A stretch of DNA of 64,000 bases, from NCBI GenBank assembly GCA_018806915.1, contig JAGKQI010000046.1:1364001-1428000 (forward strand), written 5' to 3'. Source of the DNA: Phytophthora colocasiae. Taxonomy: Eukaryota; Oomycota; Peronosporomycetes; Peronosporales; Peronosporaceae. The position numbers and the translations under genes were made by a program. This document shows positions 41,857 to 54,100 of this stretch, in pieces (positions within the stretch are counted from its first letter, which is position 1; the number at the start of each line of letters is the position of its first letter). The notes below the pieces were generated by a model that saw only the letters and a program-made list of their open reading frames with translations, was not told the DNA's origin and searched no databases.

Positions 41857-44763
41857 ATGGAGGACCAACCACATCAGGATGAACCAATGCTTCACCCCTG
41901 CAGTTCATCAGACACGTCTACGCCCTTCCAGCTCAACGGGTTTGGCGTAGACACAGCTGCTGGCGAGTCCAAGCGTTGGCTGCAAAGTCTTGAGAAATGT
42001 ATCCGCGCCATCGTGAGTATCCGCATCCTCAGTGTCCGGGCCTTCGACGGAAATGGCGCTAGTTTTAGTGTGGCTACAGGCTTTGTGGTGGATATGGAGC
42101 GCGGTCTGATCCTGACCAACCGTCACGTGGTGACGCCCGGCCCTGTAGTGGCCGATGCTATTTTCCTAAACAAAGAGGAGGTGGACCTCGTTCCTGTCTA
42201 TCGAGACCCTGTACATGACTTTGGCTTCTATCGCTTCGACCCTAAGAAGGTCAAGTTCCTACAGCTTCACGAGATTCCGCTACGTCCTGAGGCCGCCAAG
42301 ATCGGAGCAGAGATTCGCGTCGTGGGGAACGACGCAGGAGAGAAACTATCGATTCTGCCGGGGATTCTGGCCAAGATGGACCGGGACGCACCGTCTTACG
42401 GCTCCAGTTCGTACAATGACTTCAACACCTTCTACTTTGCCGCAGCAAGCAGTACGAGCGGAGGCTCCAGTGGATCTCCAGTGTTGAATATCGACGGATG
42501 CGCTATAGCGCTCAATGCTGGAGGAGCTAAGAAATCTGCTGCGTCCTTTTACTTGCCTCTGGACCGTGTTGTGCGTGTTCTCCGTCTCATTCAACAGGAC
42601 AAACCTGTGCCTCGCGGCACGATTCAGACTATTTTCCGACACACGGCGTTTGATGAAGTACGGAGACTGGGACTATTTGGTGAGACGGAAGCGCTTGTGC
42701 GACAGAAATTCCCACAGGAAACAGGAATGCTAGTAGTTGATCAAGTTATTCAAGGAGGACCAGCACACGACCAACTGCGGACAGGAGATGTACTCATCCA
42801 GTTTGCGGGACAGCACGGCGCGACGTTCTTGACAATTGAAGAATATTTGGACTCGCACGTTGGAGAGACCGTTCAAGCGCAGTTCCAGCGTGGAAACGAG
42901 CAGTACACAACTACGTTGTCCATTCAAGACTTACATTCTATCACGCCGGGCAAATATTTGGAAATTGGTGGCGGTATTGTGCATGCGCTTTCTTATCAGC
43001 AAGCTCGCAACGCCTCGCTTCCGGTGGGTGGCGTATATCTAGCTCAGGCAGGCCATATGTTCATGAAGGCGCATCTGGCCCAGCCGTGCATTATCACTTC
43101 CGTCGCAGGACAACCTACGCCGACACTAGACGAGTTCGCACGCGTTATGGCATCTCTTCCGAACGGCTTTCGCACGGTGTTGCGCTACTTTATGATTCGC
43201 GATCGTCACCGTGTGCGAACAGCCTTCATGATGATGGATCGCCTTTGGTTTCCGATGCAAATGTGTACACGCAATGACGAAGACGGGCTCTGGTATCCCA
43301 AGCCATATACTCCGTCTGCTACTAATGGCGACGCTGCTGCTCTGAGTGGTGCAAATGGTAACCCAACGTTTGCACCGTTGCCGTTAAGCTTTCCTGGAGG
43401 CAACGTGCTGGGCAAGAAAACACTGTTGTCCCTGGTAATGGTGTCTTTTGACATCCCGTATATGATTGATGGCATTTCGAGCTCGAGTTACCACGGAATG
43501 GGAGTCGTGGTGGATGCTGAACATGGTTTCGTTCTTGTGGACCAAAACACCGTCCCGATTGCATTGGGCGACGTTTTAATTACCATCGCTGCCACTGTCG
43601 AAGTCCCCGCTAAAGTTGTGTTCGTGCACCCAGTTCACAACTTTTCCATTGTACAATACGACCCCAAGGTTCTGGGTGCTGTAGCCAGCCACATCGAGAG
43701 CATCACATTGGCCGAAAAACCGTTAGAGGTTGGAGAGACTGCAGACTACATTGGATTGAGCAGCAACTGGACTGTGGTCACCATGAAGTCTGTCGTTACC
43801 AAGCTTGACCGTCTTGTACTGCGTGATTTCCAGCCACCACGTTACAAGGCGAGCAACATCGAGGTACTTCATTTCGATCGTATCACGAAATCTGTAGGTG
43901 GCGTCTTCATCAATGACACAGGCGCTGTCAACGCACTCTGGCTTTCTTTCAGCTATCAAGACAGTGCTGGTCGTAAGGAAGTCTTCCGTGGCTTACCGGT
44001 CAGCATCGTTCGATCCGTTGTTGATGAGCTTCGGGCATCTCGTATTCCAGAATCGGTGAATATTCTACCGGCGCAATTGTTAACTTACTCGCTGTCAAAA
44101 GCGCGCTCGGGTCTCGGACTTTCAGATGCGTGGATTCAGAAGCTCGAGGCATGTTACGAGGACAAGCGCCAGGTCCTCGGAATCAAGCGCTGTGCAGCTG
44201 GAACAGACTGTGCCGAAAAGCTGGAGAGCGGCGACTTGTTGTTGGCAATTGATGGTCAAGTCGTTGTGCGAGATGCTGATGTGGAGAAAGCCGTTGATGG
44301 TAAGACGGAGCTGAAGGCTTTAATTGTACGCGACCAGAAGGAAATGGAGGTGGCTGTCACCACATCTCAGCTCTCGGCCATGGGCACCGACCGTGTGATT
44401 GTCTGGTGTGGCCTAGTTATTCAGAGTCCGCACTATGCGGTTGCAAGTCTTGGCTACATTCCCGAGGAAGGTGGCGGTGTGTATTGCTCGCGGTGGTGCT
44501 ATGGTTCCCCAGCGCACAAGTACGGCTTAAGAGCAACGATTTGGCTCGTGGAAGTCAACGGCGAAGCGACCCGCACGATGGACGATTTCTTGCGGGTGGT
44601 AGAACGCTTAGGAAACTGCGAGTCAGTTCGCCTGAAGACCATTTCCATTAACACTAAGCCCAAAGTGTTCACACTAAAGACCGATTACCATTACTGGCCT
44701 ACAATCGAGTTGTGCCGAGAGGGAGGCAACTGGAAGTACGTGGAGCACTCGGTAGCCTCTTAG
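41857..44763 (+). CDS. NMA111: Nma111-type HtrA serine protease with PDZ domains
   Basis: 968 residues from ATG 41857 (MEDQPHQDE). The frame is open further upstream, to an ATG at 41674, but that text is hydrophobic and low in protein character. This is the tandem HtrA family (yeast Nma111/Ynm3, 997 residues), a nuclear protease linked to apoptosis and lipid homeostasis in yeast. The first protease domain shows the triad: His in LILTNRHVV, Asp in DPVHDFGFYRFDP, Ser in STSGGSSGSPVLN. PDZ domains follow (GGPAHDQLRTGDVLIQFAG). A second, degenerate protease-like half begins near residue 520 and keeps VHPVHNFSIVQYDP but has lost the serine. A last PDZ (LESGDLLLAIDG) and a final PDZ-like part follow. 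The duplication matches the family. Confidence 0.92.
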   Translation: MEDQPHQDEPMLHPCSSSDTSTPFQLNGFGVDTAAGESKRWLQSLEKCIRAIVSIRILSVRAFDGNGASFSVATGFVVDMERGLILTNRHVVTPGPVVADAIFLNKEEVDLVPVYRDPVHDFGFYRFDPKKVKFLQLHEIPLRPEAAKIGAEIRVVGNDAGEKLSILPGILAKMDRDAPSYGSSSYNDFNTFYFAAASSTSGGSSGSPVLNIDGCAIALNAGGAKKSAASFYLPLDRVVRVLRLIQQDKPVPRGTIQTIFRHTAFDEVRRLGLFGETEALVRQKFPQETGMLVVDQVIQGGPAHDQLRTGDVLIQFAGQHGATFLTIEEYLDSHVGETVQAQFQRGNEQYTTTLSIQDLHSITPGKYLEIGGGIVHALSYQQARNASLPVGGVYLAQAGHMFMKAHLAQPCIITSVAGQPTPTLDEFARVMASLPNGFRTVLRYFMIRDRHRVRTAFMMMDRLWFPMQMCTRNDEDGLWYPKPYTPSATNGDAAALSGANGNPTFAPLPLSFPGGNVLGKKTLLSLVMVSFDIPYMIDGISSSSYHGMGVVVDAEHGFVLVDQNTVPIALGDVLITIAATVEVPAKVVFVHPVHNFSIVQYDPKVLGAVASHIESITLAEKPLEVGETADYIGLSSNWTVVTMKSVVTKLDRLVLRDFQPPRYKASNIEVLHFDRITKSVGGVFINDTGAVNALWLSFSYQDSAGRKEVFRGLPVSIVRSVVDELRASRIPESVNILPAQLLTYSLSKARSGLGLSDAWIQKLEACYEDKRQVLGIKRCAAGTDCAEKLESGDLLLAIDGQVVVRDADVEKAVDGKTELKALIVRDQKEMEVAVTTSQLSAMGTDRVIVWCGLVIQSPHYAVASLGYIPEEGGGVYCSRWCYGSPAHKYGLRATIWLVEVNGEATRTMDDFLRVVERLGNCESVRLKTISINTKPKVFTLKTDYHYWPTIELCREGGNWKYVEHSVAS

Positions 44764-44837
44764 TGGACATTTGCAGGGTTGGTTCGTGTGAAAAGCAGGC
44801 AAGACAATACATAGAGCCTTTGCACCTTTCAAAACCA

Positions 44838-47726
44838 ATGCTCCAATTCGTTTTGACACTATTCTTGGTGTACGTACATGTACTTCGCTGGCTATTGACG
44901 ATGTGGACAGTTGGTGTTCAAGTTGAAGAGTTCGATCGAATTGTGGAGAATGGGCGACAGCAGTCGGAAGCCTCAACTTTCGACGATTCAAGTCTCGACG
45001 TAATCCAGGCCAAGCTCTTCAAGCGACGACGAAGGGCGACAGCAGTCCTAGATGGCCATCCAGAGCGCGGGTTGGCTCCGAAATGCTGCGACCGCTGTAA
45101 AAGTGACCTCAACGGGAAGCTCATGGTGCGATGTTCGACGTGTTTGTTCCGCTGCCATCTTTATTGTTTCTCTCCCCCGCTTAAACAACACCCAGCATTC
45201 CTCATCCGAAGACAGCAGCAAAGCCCACACACAAAGCCAAAGGAATCCTCACCGGTTTGGAAATGCGAAAAATGCCAAGGCACATCACTTGTCTTCAAAC
45301 CAAAGCAGGAGACTGGGTCGTTGAAGATGAAACGAGTTGAGAGTCCTAGTGAAAGTGACCTACCTGGCACAACAGCAACAGATGCAGATACCACCACGTT
45401 AACTAGCGAAGTAATTGGGAATGAGTCAGGGTGGGTTAAGCAAGTGCAGTCACATTGGATTGAGAATGCTGAAGTTACGTTTGATTGGTATCGCTTTCGA
45501 AGTGACAAAATCGACGTGCTTCGGTCATCTAAAGCTGATTCTCGGAGTGGGATTGATGACCTCGTTTTCTACTCAAAGACCTACGCGTTAATGAAAAAGA
45601 CCGCATCAATGTGGCGTGCTCACGTCAAGAGACGACGACGTTACCGCCACCAACATGAACGCGAGACCCAAGCTATGAATTATCCTGACAAGAGTTTTAA
45701 CTTGATGCACATTGGCCATGAGACGAGCAAATTACAAGTGGAAGCCACAAATGAAGACGATTTGGACGATGTAGATGTAAATCTCGTGAGTTTTAACCAC
45801 TACATTCCGTACACTAGAAGACGCCCACGTCTTCCGCTGTTATGGAAAGGTGAGGCACCAAGTGCGTTGATGTGCTGGACTACTGCGGAGCGCGTGGAAA
45901 TAGCCGAAATCCTGGCGGAAATTGAAGAACAAGTGTGCTTAACAAGCGAAGACGTTAACGTGGTGGGTCCTTTGTATATTTTGCAAGTTGATATTGAACC
46001 TGTAGAAAATTCAGCAGAACCGAGTGCTGAAAAGAACGAGATTCTCAGCATTCAAAATGCCTCGATCATTATCCAGACGACTTTTGCTCGCTATAGGCTA
46101 CAGCGTCGTACACTTGAGAGGGCCAATCGAAAACGACGTGCATTTGAAGAAACTCGACGCAGGGCCAAAGCTCGCTCCTCCATCGCGCAATTGCGAACTT
46201 GCATCCAATTTGTTATCGTGCTCATGAAAATGTTGGGTCAGGCTCGTACGAAGAAAGAAACGTTACTGGTTCTTCGAGATGCAGCGGAAGAAACTCGAAT
46301 AACAAGCGATTTAAAGCCGACGGAAAAGAAACGGGAGAACTTAAGTCACCAACGACAGCAGCTGTTAGCTGAAATACGAATTCGTCGCTTCTTCGTGCGA
46401 AAGGTGCATCCTTATGTGAAACTTAAGAAAATTGTGATGATTCGGCGGCTTCAACGTTGGTGGAGACGGAAAAATCGTCTGTACAAGTGGCTGAAAACAG
46501 CTCTTGCAGTCCGAATGATTCATCGCAACGAAGCTTGTACGAGAATCCAACGAGTCTATCGCCATTTCCGGATTCAAAGTCGATTTCAGGCGTTAATTGA
46601 GAAAAACGCATTCAACAAGTTGCGTCGGACTCTCACAAGGTGGATAGTATCACGACTTGCCAAGAAGGAAGCCAAGCGATCCGCTGTGTACGAAGCCGCA
46701 CATGTGGATGACAGCCCTCTTCCACCTGATACCCCTCTGGATGAAATTCTTGAAAAGCGAGGAGTGGATCTTTATCATCAGAATGATTTCTGGAATGCAG
46801 CGTTTATACTAGAACGGCTATTGGAGATGAAAAAAGGGGAGCTGAACAAGGAACTGCAGCAGATACTTGCTTATTGCCACCACATGACCTGGTACAAGTC
46901 TTACGATCAATTCAATTTGTCTCGAGCTCATGAATTGTATTGTTCCTCACTCGAGACTTCTGCTGGAAAGAATCCTTTAGTTCTTCAAGACCTGGCGATT
47001 GTTATGATGCACATGGAGCACTTTGGCGATTCGTTACGTTTATTAGCAAAATTGATTGAATATTTCGCGCGACATCCCCAATTTTCTCTATGGTTACTAT
47101 TAGCGGCTGTACAATTACAGCAAAGAGGGGAATGGCAGCAGAGCGTTGAATACTTGACATATGTGCATGATATACCGCCACAACCGTATTTAGAACGTGA
47201 TATGCTAGCACTAGCTGCGATCGGATACGAGCAACTAGCACTCATTGCACGGAATGAAGCTCGAATTGCAAATGGAGAGTTGGCAAAGGAGGCGTGGCGG
47301 GTTGCACTACGGCAATGGAGTCTGGAAAATCTAAGTACGGAGAGGCCAACTAGCGCTGAAATGCGAGGCAATGGACAAGTACTGAATTCTAGACTAAAGT
47401 GGGAGTTATTGACAGATCTGGGGCAGCGAGCACTGCAAACAGGGCACTATTTGTTAACTTGCAGGGTTTACTTGTACGCTTTAGCGCGGAATGGGTCCAA
47501 TGATCTCGAAAGGCAGGCAGCGTTTTGGAAACTTGCGGATTGTTTTCGACACTTGGGCCACTTGGATTTGTACCTGAATGCTGTATCTCGCAGTGAAAAT
47601 GAGTCAACAATGCAAGAACAACTAACACACTGGAGAGAACAGGCAGATCTACAATCATGCAGTTTTCAGACAGAACTAAAAACTCTGACAACGTTGCAGA
47701 AGCTACGACAACTCAATGGGAAGTAA
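44838..47726 (+). CDS. PHD finger, IQ motif and TPR protein
   Basis: 962 residues from the ATG at 44838; another in-frame ATG (44901) would remove a hydrophobic N-terminus and may be the real start. A PHD-type zinc finger lies at about 75-150 (CCDRCKSDLNGKLMVRCSTC, then HLYCFSPP, and KCEKC after a long Ser/Pro loop). A basic and acidic middle follows, then IQ-like calmodulin-binding motifs (IIIQTTFARYRLQRR at about 400; TRIQRVYRHFRIQSRFQ near 560). The C-terminal third is helical with TPR-like repeats (LYHQNDFWNAAFILERLLEM, LAIVMMHMEHFGDSLRLLAKL). This combination suggests a calcium-responsive chromatin or scaffold protein; this is inference. No exact family is recognised. Confidence 0.78.
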   Translation: MLQFVLTLFLVYVHVLRWLLTMWTVGVQVEEFDRIVENGRQQSEASTFDDSSLDVIQAKLFKRRRRATAVLDGHPERGLAPKCCDRCKSDLNGKLMVRCSTCLFRCHLYCFSPPLKQHPAFLIRRQQQSPHTKPKESSPVWKCEKCQGTSLVFKPKQETGSLKMKRVESPSESDLPGTTATDADTTTLTSEVIGNESGWVKQVQSHWIENAEVTFDWYRFRSDKIDVLRSSKADSRSGIDDLVFYSKTYALMKKTASMWRAHVKRRRRYRHQHERETQAMNYPDKSFNLMHIGHETSKLQVEATNEDDLDDVDVNLVSFNHYIPYTRRRPRLPLLWKGEAPSALMCWTTAERVEIAEILAEIEEQVCLTSEDVNVVGPLYILQVDIEPVENSAEPSAEKNEILSIQNASIIIQTTFARYRLQRRTLERANRKRRAFEETRRRAKARSSIAQLRTCIQFVIVLMKMLGQARTKKETLLVLRDAAEETRITSDLKPTEKKRENLSHQRQQLLAEIRIRRFFVRKVHPYVKLKKIVMIRRLQRWWRRKNRLYKWLKTALAVRMIHRNEACTRIQRVYRHFRIQSRFQALIEKNAFNKLRRTLTRWIVSRLAKKEAKRSAVYEAAHVDDSPLPPDTPLDEILEKRGVDLYHQNDFWNAAFILERLLEMKKGELNKELQQILAYCHHMTWYKSYDQFNLSRAHELYCSSLETSAGKNPLVLQDLAIVMMHMEHFGDSLRLLAKLIEYFARHPQFSLWLLLAAVQLQQRGEWQQSVEYLTYVHDIPPQPYLERDMLALAAIGYEQLALIARNEARIANGELAKEAWRVALRQWSLENLSTERPTSAEMRGNGQVLNSRLKWELLTDLGQRALQTGHYLLTCRVYLYALARNGSNDLERQAAFWKLADCFRHLGHLDLYLNAVSRSENESTMQEQLTHWREQADLQSCSFQTELKTLTTLQKLRQLNGK

Positions 47727-48186
47727 TGTTTCGTTACGTAGATGATGCATTTTATTTCACCGCGGATTTATGCTGGAGTGTTTTTTTTTTCTTATATTCC
47801 CGCGATCAAGTACTTTCAGCCTCCACGATACTGCGTTGAAAGAGGGCCATCTTGTCGTCCAGGGATACTTCCAACCACAAGCCTGGGAAGTTGTAGAATG
47901 CATCGATCTGACCCGTTTTTAAGGCAAGCCTGGCGGGCATACCCAGGTGGAAAAAAATGAGAGCACATTTCATCAAAAATGATGAGGAATGATTAGTGTA
48001 CATGGAATTGATGGAGTGTTTTCCTGATGAAGAAAGACTTTATCCAACCGCTCCGAAATGAATCCTTTCCCCTAAAGCCTGTATGATTGATATGGAAAAG
48101 TGATTCAGTATGCCAAAATGACTCAACTGCGTCGTGAAAAGCAATATCGTGCAATATATATTATGCAGTTGTTGTTTATGGTAGAT
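47727..48186. other. convergent intergenic region
   Basis: 460 bp between the stop codons of the PHD/TPR gene and the giant cadherin gene. It has a T-rich run (47780-47792) and A/T-rich sequence that could serve polyadenylation. No gene is seen. Confidence 0.5.
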
Positions 48187-51100
48187 CTAAGTGCCTGTCG
48201 AACGATGATGGCCACTTAAATCGTCGGTGTCTTCAATTGCTGATGTTAGCGTTGCCATGATGTGCTCATCGCGCTTGTATCTACCTTCAATTGCTGATGA
48301 ATGACGTTGAGACCTTCGTCTACGAGGCATCGCGTCTTCATCTGAGGATACATCTTCTCCATCGAATGCACTCTGACGTTGAGGAGAGTTTCTGTTCCTC
48401 TCCGAGCCACGTCGTTGAATATCCTGTAAGGCAGCAAGTGCATCCCTCTCTCTCGCTCGCATTGTGCGTCCACGAGCTCCTGCTAGAGTTCGATTAAAGT
48501 GAAGTGGGTTCTGGGTCATTGTCGCTGCCATCTCGAGTTCATCGTCGTCGTCCTCGCTATCGTCATGCTGTTCTGTTTCAGTATCGCCCTTAAGACGTCG
48601 TCGGGGGCTACTAAGAACCTTTTGGAAGCGAGTGATACGCTTGTAGTAGTCGGGACGGAGAGCGACGACTAGCTCCGTGATCAGAACTAGGACAAAGTAC
48701 ACACAACTCACAGCCACTAGGAGTGTGGTTGCAACCGCCAGCATCTGAGCTGAAGCGCTGCTGAACCCGGTCTCGGTGCTACCCAGTCGACCGCTTTCAA
48801 ACATTACTCCAGTCAATAATACCATTGAGGCACTGAAAAGGAGACTCGCCTCCACTGTATTGTGATCCCATAGGTATCCGACAAGGTTCTGCGGTTCCTG
48901 AGAAGCGAGAATGGCTTTATTTGCCCTACGGGAACCTGTCATTGGAGGTGCAGAACTTCGAGTTTCTCCGTGATCCCCATGTCTTCCTTTCCAGGCTGTC
49001 AAAGTGGAGGCGTGCAACTCAAGTCGGAGATGCGCTGGCTGGAAGTAGGTTTCTCCTTTCACCTTTGCACGACGAGTTTCTAGTAAAACCTGCCTAGCAT
49101 AGTCGGCTAGAACACGTTGCGTCTCATAGGCACTCATGTATGGACGACAACGTACTTGCAGTGCGTAATTCACGAACAGAACGAACGTGGCTGTCGCTAG
49201 TTGGAAGATTGGATCTTGCCGGAAAAGTAAACCGATGCCTGCTAGTAGGAACTTCCGAAGGATAATGAGAATCATCCAGTACCAATAGTCAGGTTTGAAC
49301 TGGTAGTAGAGTTTTGAGAATTTCTTACGGAATACCCAACAATTCGGATTCGTCCGTCGACTTGTCCCTCTCTGCATTGCTCGTAATAGTTGGTCTTCCA
49401 TGACGAGAGCTCGATTCCGAGATAGGGTAAGCAGTACAAACAGCGGATAACCGATCGAATAGACGATAAAGGCCAGCACTGCAAACGGGAAGAGCTGCAT
49501 GTGGATGCCTCCCGGTTTGAAACACTGCGTATATATAGCTACCATGTAGAGTTTTCCATCGGACGGTATCGTACCAACACAGTTGAAGACGTCCAAAGTT
49601 GTTCGAGTGAGATAAAGGAACAAATAGTACATCATCACCAAGGTGGAACCAAACAACTGAGGTAGGTGCGAGGTCAGTCGTGTCCGTCGCCTTTTGATGA
49701 ACCGCTTGTAAGCGTACAGTGATACAAATATCCCCAACGAGATGGCTGCCATCGCCAAGGGAAAAATCTCAATGACGAACCATTTTTTCACGTAGGAAAC
49801 TTGGAAGGAGAAACATTCAGGAGCTATCAACTCAAAATTAAGATTGAAAGCCGATAAAGTCGCGAATAAATTGATCAACGACGATGGCCACGAGATTCGA
49901 GCGTTGCCAAAGATGGATAACGTCTGGAAGTAGTCAATTCCGATAGATAGCAAGCCTAGACTCACTCCTTTTCGAGTTAAGAAATAACTCACAATCGATG
50001 CAACTCCGATGCAAACAACCACGATAGCAACCGACCCCCATTTGTTCGCAGGACACAACTTGCACTCTGAATTGAGCTCGTGGTAGTTACTTTCACATTC
50101 ACCGCACCGAATATCCTTATATCCTTGGGCACATTTGTTGGCACCTAAACAAGCGTACATAGGGTCGCAGGCAAACACAACCTCACCTTCACGCCAATAA
50201 CCAGGTTTGGCTAAGGGTAATTCATCCCCACCGGCACAGGTAGCTCCTGGAGGACAATCATCGCAGAATTCGGTTGATGTTCGATAGTAACCTGGGCTGC
50301 ATTGGAACTTCAGCTGCGTTTGACTCGTAGGAGACATAACGTTGCCTCCAACTGAAAGAATAATACTCGTAGGTCCTGCTTTGGTTTTAGGCGGATACCA
50401 TACCAATTCCGAGGAACTTGTCCAGACAACAGTACCCGTTGAGTTATCGCTAGAGTTTTTTGAGCTGGATGATGTCGAAGCATCTTCCAACCGTCTATCC
50501 AAATAATCATTAGAAATGTCGGAAATTGTTGATAATCCCAAGACATCTGAACTCAATTTTCGAGAAATCGACTGTACCGTGTCCGAGGAGACGAACGAAA
50601 TGGCAATAGCATCGTTCGGAAAGCAACCAAAGTCAGCCCCCTTGATTGTGATCGGGTTTGCTCCGTTGGCGTCCGGTTGGTTTGGCATTTGCGCGGTCAC
50701 TACCGGTTGATTATACGAATAATTCAAGGGATTGCTCGACTGATTGTCCACAACGACGTAGATATCTAAATCGACCCCGTACCCGGCAGGTACTGTGGTC
50801 ATGATCACAAAGTCCGAGTGACTCTCGAAATCTTCGACCATATCCAATGCATTGCCAGATTCTTCGCACAAAACCCTCGACCCCTTCGCTTCGTCACACA
50901 GATCTAGGAAACTGAACGTAGGGCTGACAACGTATAGGGATGGATAGCAAACCAACGTTTCAGTGTCAATACAGGGACCGCTTGTCGAATACTCACAGGT
51001 GTCAGATCCACATGCCTTCGAATGGGAGCTTTGACCGTCAAGACGTGCATCACGACCCCCAATGAGCACTTTAGCTCCTGTTGATCCAAAGTTTTTGCCG

Positions 51101-54100
51101 TAAAGAGTTATAGTGTAGCCACCACAAGTCGACAAATTGCTCGTGTTGGTCTCGTATCCAATCAACTCTGGAATTTGATAACCGAAAGGAATTGAGTCGT
51201 TTACCAGGTTCAGTTCAGACACTGTGAGGTTGAAAAATCTGGAAATGCCTTGCCCTGGTGGTAAGTAAAATTTGATATTGGAGTGGCTGAAGTAGATAAT
51301 ATCCTCGCGAGTGACATTGATCGTTTCATTCCCTCCAATATAGCCCATTTCAAGCTTCCAGTCACGCGACTGCACTCCAAAGTTTTTGCCTGTCAACGTT
51401 ATCGCTACTCGTTCACACAACTCCGTCCCTTTAGGACAAGCACGAGAAGCTGCTTTCGAGCAAGTCCCTGGGTTAATTTTCACCGAAGAGAGACTAACTG
51501 GAGGGTCAACAGTCAAATCAAGATAACCTGATGGCGGTGGATTCTCTGTGGACGTACCAGCTCGATAAATGGGCTTATCGTATTGGAGCACTTGCCAGTA
51601 TCCACCTGTGTAATGTAGTTCTAGTTCATATTCTTCATCACTCGTGTACACGGGTTTGTTGCTGGAATACACATCTTTCGTGGCAGTGACGGTAACCTTT
51701 CCGAGAGTTCCGTTCAACACTGACTGGATACAGAAACTGTCTATCGCTGTGCTTGAGGAACTTGCTTCCAGATAATGGCATTCAACAGGAGTTGTAAGTG
51801 TCGCACAGGGCTTGTCTGGGTCTGTACAGCTGCAAGTATAACCAGAAGTGGGACCATCGCTTCTACTGATGCTGTAAATGACTGGAGAACCATAGCTGAA
51901 TGTTTTGACCCGATCAACGTTCATTTGCCCACTCACCGTAACAACGACAATATGACCGCTTCCTTGACCTTCGCTTGTCTTACAAGTAATTACGGTGTGG
52001 TCGACAGTAACAATTGTGCAGGAATACGCGTCTCCAATTGACACGGAGTGAGCATCGGAAAGCTGTGCTGACCCAAAATTTTCCCCTCGAATCGTCATTA
52101 ATGCTCCACCTGCTGTGGTGGCATCAACAACTTCGATATTGCTAATTACAGGAGAGTTGTAAGTGAATGACGTCGACTGTTCTTGATTTCCAGCAGCAAG
52201 TTTCAACGTATAGGTTTCACCTTCTCCAGGAGGAATTGTCACCGTAGCGTAAGAGTGATCAAAAGATGAAATGGTTAGTAAAACAGCTAAATTCACACTA
52301 GAGATCATTGATACGATGGGGCTGGTACCAAAATTTGATCCAGTAAGTTTCACAATTTTGCCTTGGGTAGCAGAAGAAGTTGCAATAATCCACAACTGGA
52401 GGAATATAGCTGAAGTATCGCACGCTACTAAGTGTCGTTCCTCTTGCAACAACTAGAGTGAGCATTTTCCCTTGGCCGCTAGGCACAGTGCACGAGATCA
52501 GCCGAATTCCACTCACTCCAGTAATTGACCCAGATAAAAGCACACTTGACGGGATGATAGGCGTAGTAACCACAACATTGCTACATGCATTGCCTCCTAT
52601 AGAAACGCGAGGAGTCCGACCAACGTATTTCCCGTAAAGATTCAGTGTAGCTCCTCCATTAGTCGCTGAGAGGTAGTTAAAAATCCCAGACGTTGCCGTT
52701 GTCTCGGTTTGGAAGAGCTTCGTATTTCCATCTAAACGATAACTGGTTGTGCAATCCAATACACCACATGCAGAGCTGAACGTATACCAGTCGAGAATTG
52801 TGGGATCATCCCATCTAAATGGGGCAGAGTTGCTGATAATTCTCTCTTTGCCAATCATAATTGTTACATAGCCTAGTTGACCAATGTGCTTCGGTATAAT
52901 GATAGTATCGTGATACCAAGACGAATACACCACAGTCGCTTCATAACTTGCAACTCCAAGATTCTCCTCGGTGATAGGAAGTTTTGAGATAAGCACTCGA
53001 CCGGTAGTGTAAAAATTCGACCCTGTAATGGTAAGTTGCACACAGGAAGGCAAGCATTCAGTCGGACCTTCTTCTGTATACACTGAATCAATAAAAGGAG
53101 AACCGTAGCTTAGAGATAGAATAGAACTTTTTTGAATACTCGACACTCCAACGAAGAGCTGCAACAAAGCTCCACTCCCATACCCCACTGGAATCCGAAC
53201 TACTACGAATTCACTGGTGTTTGTGTCCCCGAAATCCCCAAAAGCAATAGTAGGGATGCGATACACTGATACACTACTTTGTGGCGGAGAGAAAAATATT
53301 CGAGACGCTGCAAAAGTCACATTCGCCGCTAGATTTTCACCAATAATGGTTATCTGTGTAGTACCATCAGTAAGAGCCACATTTGGGTAAAAGGAGGATA
53401 TCACTGGAGGTGCATATGACGTTGTGGCTGCTGATAACCGAGACTCCTGGTCACCAACTGACACAATCCACGAGAGATTCGCTCCAACACCTGGCACGGT
53501 GGTGCAAATAATAGTTGAGTCATTGTGTTGAAGTACTTCTGTTACTTGATAGTCTCGCCCCGAAATTCCATAGGAAATACGGTCAATTGCCACTCCACTC
53601 GGGCCGAAATTGCCTCCGAGTATTGTTACGCTCTGCCCGCCTCTAATATGCGCATTAACAGCGCCGTCTCCTGTAATCGAAGTAATGTATGGTTTTGCAT
53701 AACTAATAGTAGGCGCTGCACTACTCAATTCATCAATTGTGACGATCCACTCAAGACGATTTCCTACACCAGGCGCAGTCGTGCACAAAATGCGCTCGTG
53801 GTCGACCACAATCTCGCAATTACTTGCTGTGAATTCATCCCCGTTGACGCCATACGTGACACTAGTAATGATAGATTCGTTCCTGGTCCCAAAGTTCTTA
53901 CCAGTGATAACTACATCCTGGTCACCACTCGTCTTGATTTCGGTATCTCCATTAGGGCGGAACACTTTATTCACGATCGGCCCAGCGTATGTTGTATTAT
54001 GAGTCGTCCAAAGGGACTTTTGACCTTCGATAGAAACTCGCCAAGAGTGGAATGAACCACTACCAGGAACAGATATACACTCAATCAAGTTGTGCATTGC

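Noticed and set aside
44712..44837. Upstream start at 44712 for the PHD/TPR gene
   Set aside because: It overlaps the end of the Nma111 gene in another frame; the ATG at 44838 lies after that gene's stop.
44869..44909. 41-bp intron GTACGT...GACAG in the 5' end of the PHD/TPR gene
   Set aside because: Removing it shifts the frame, and no other ATG frame joins correctly.
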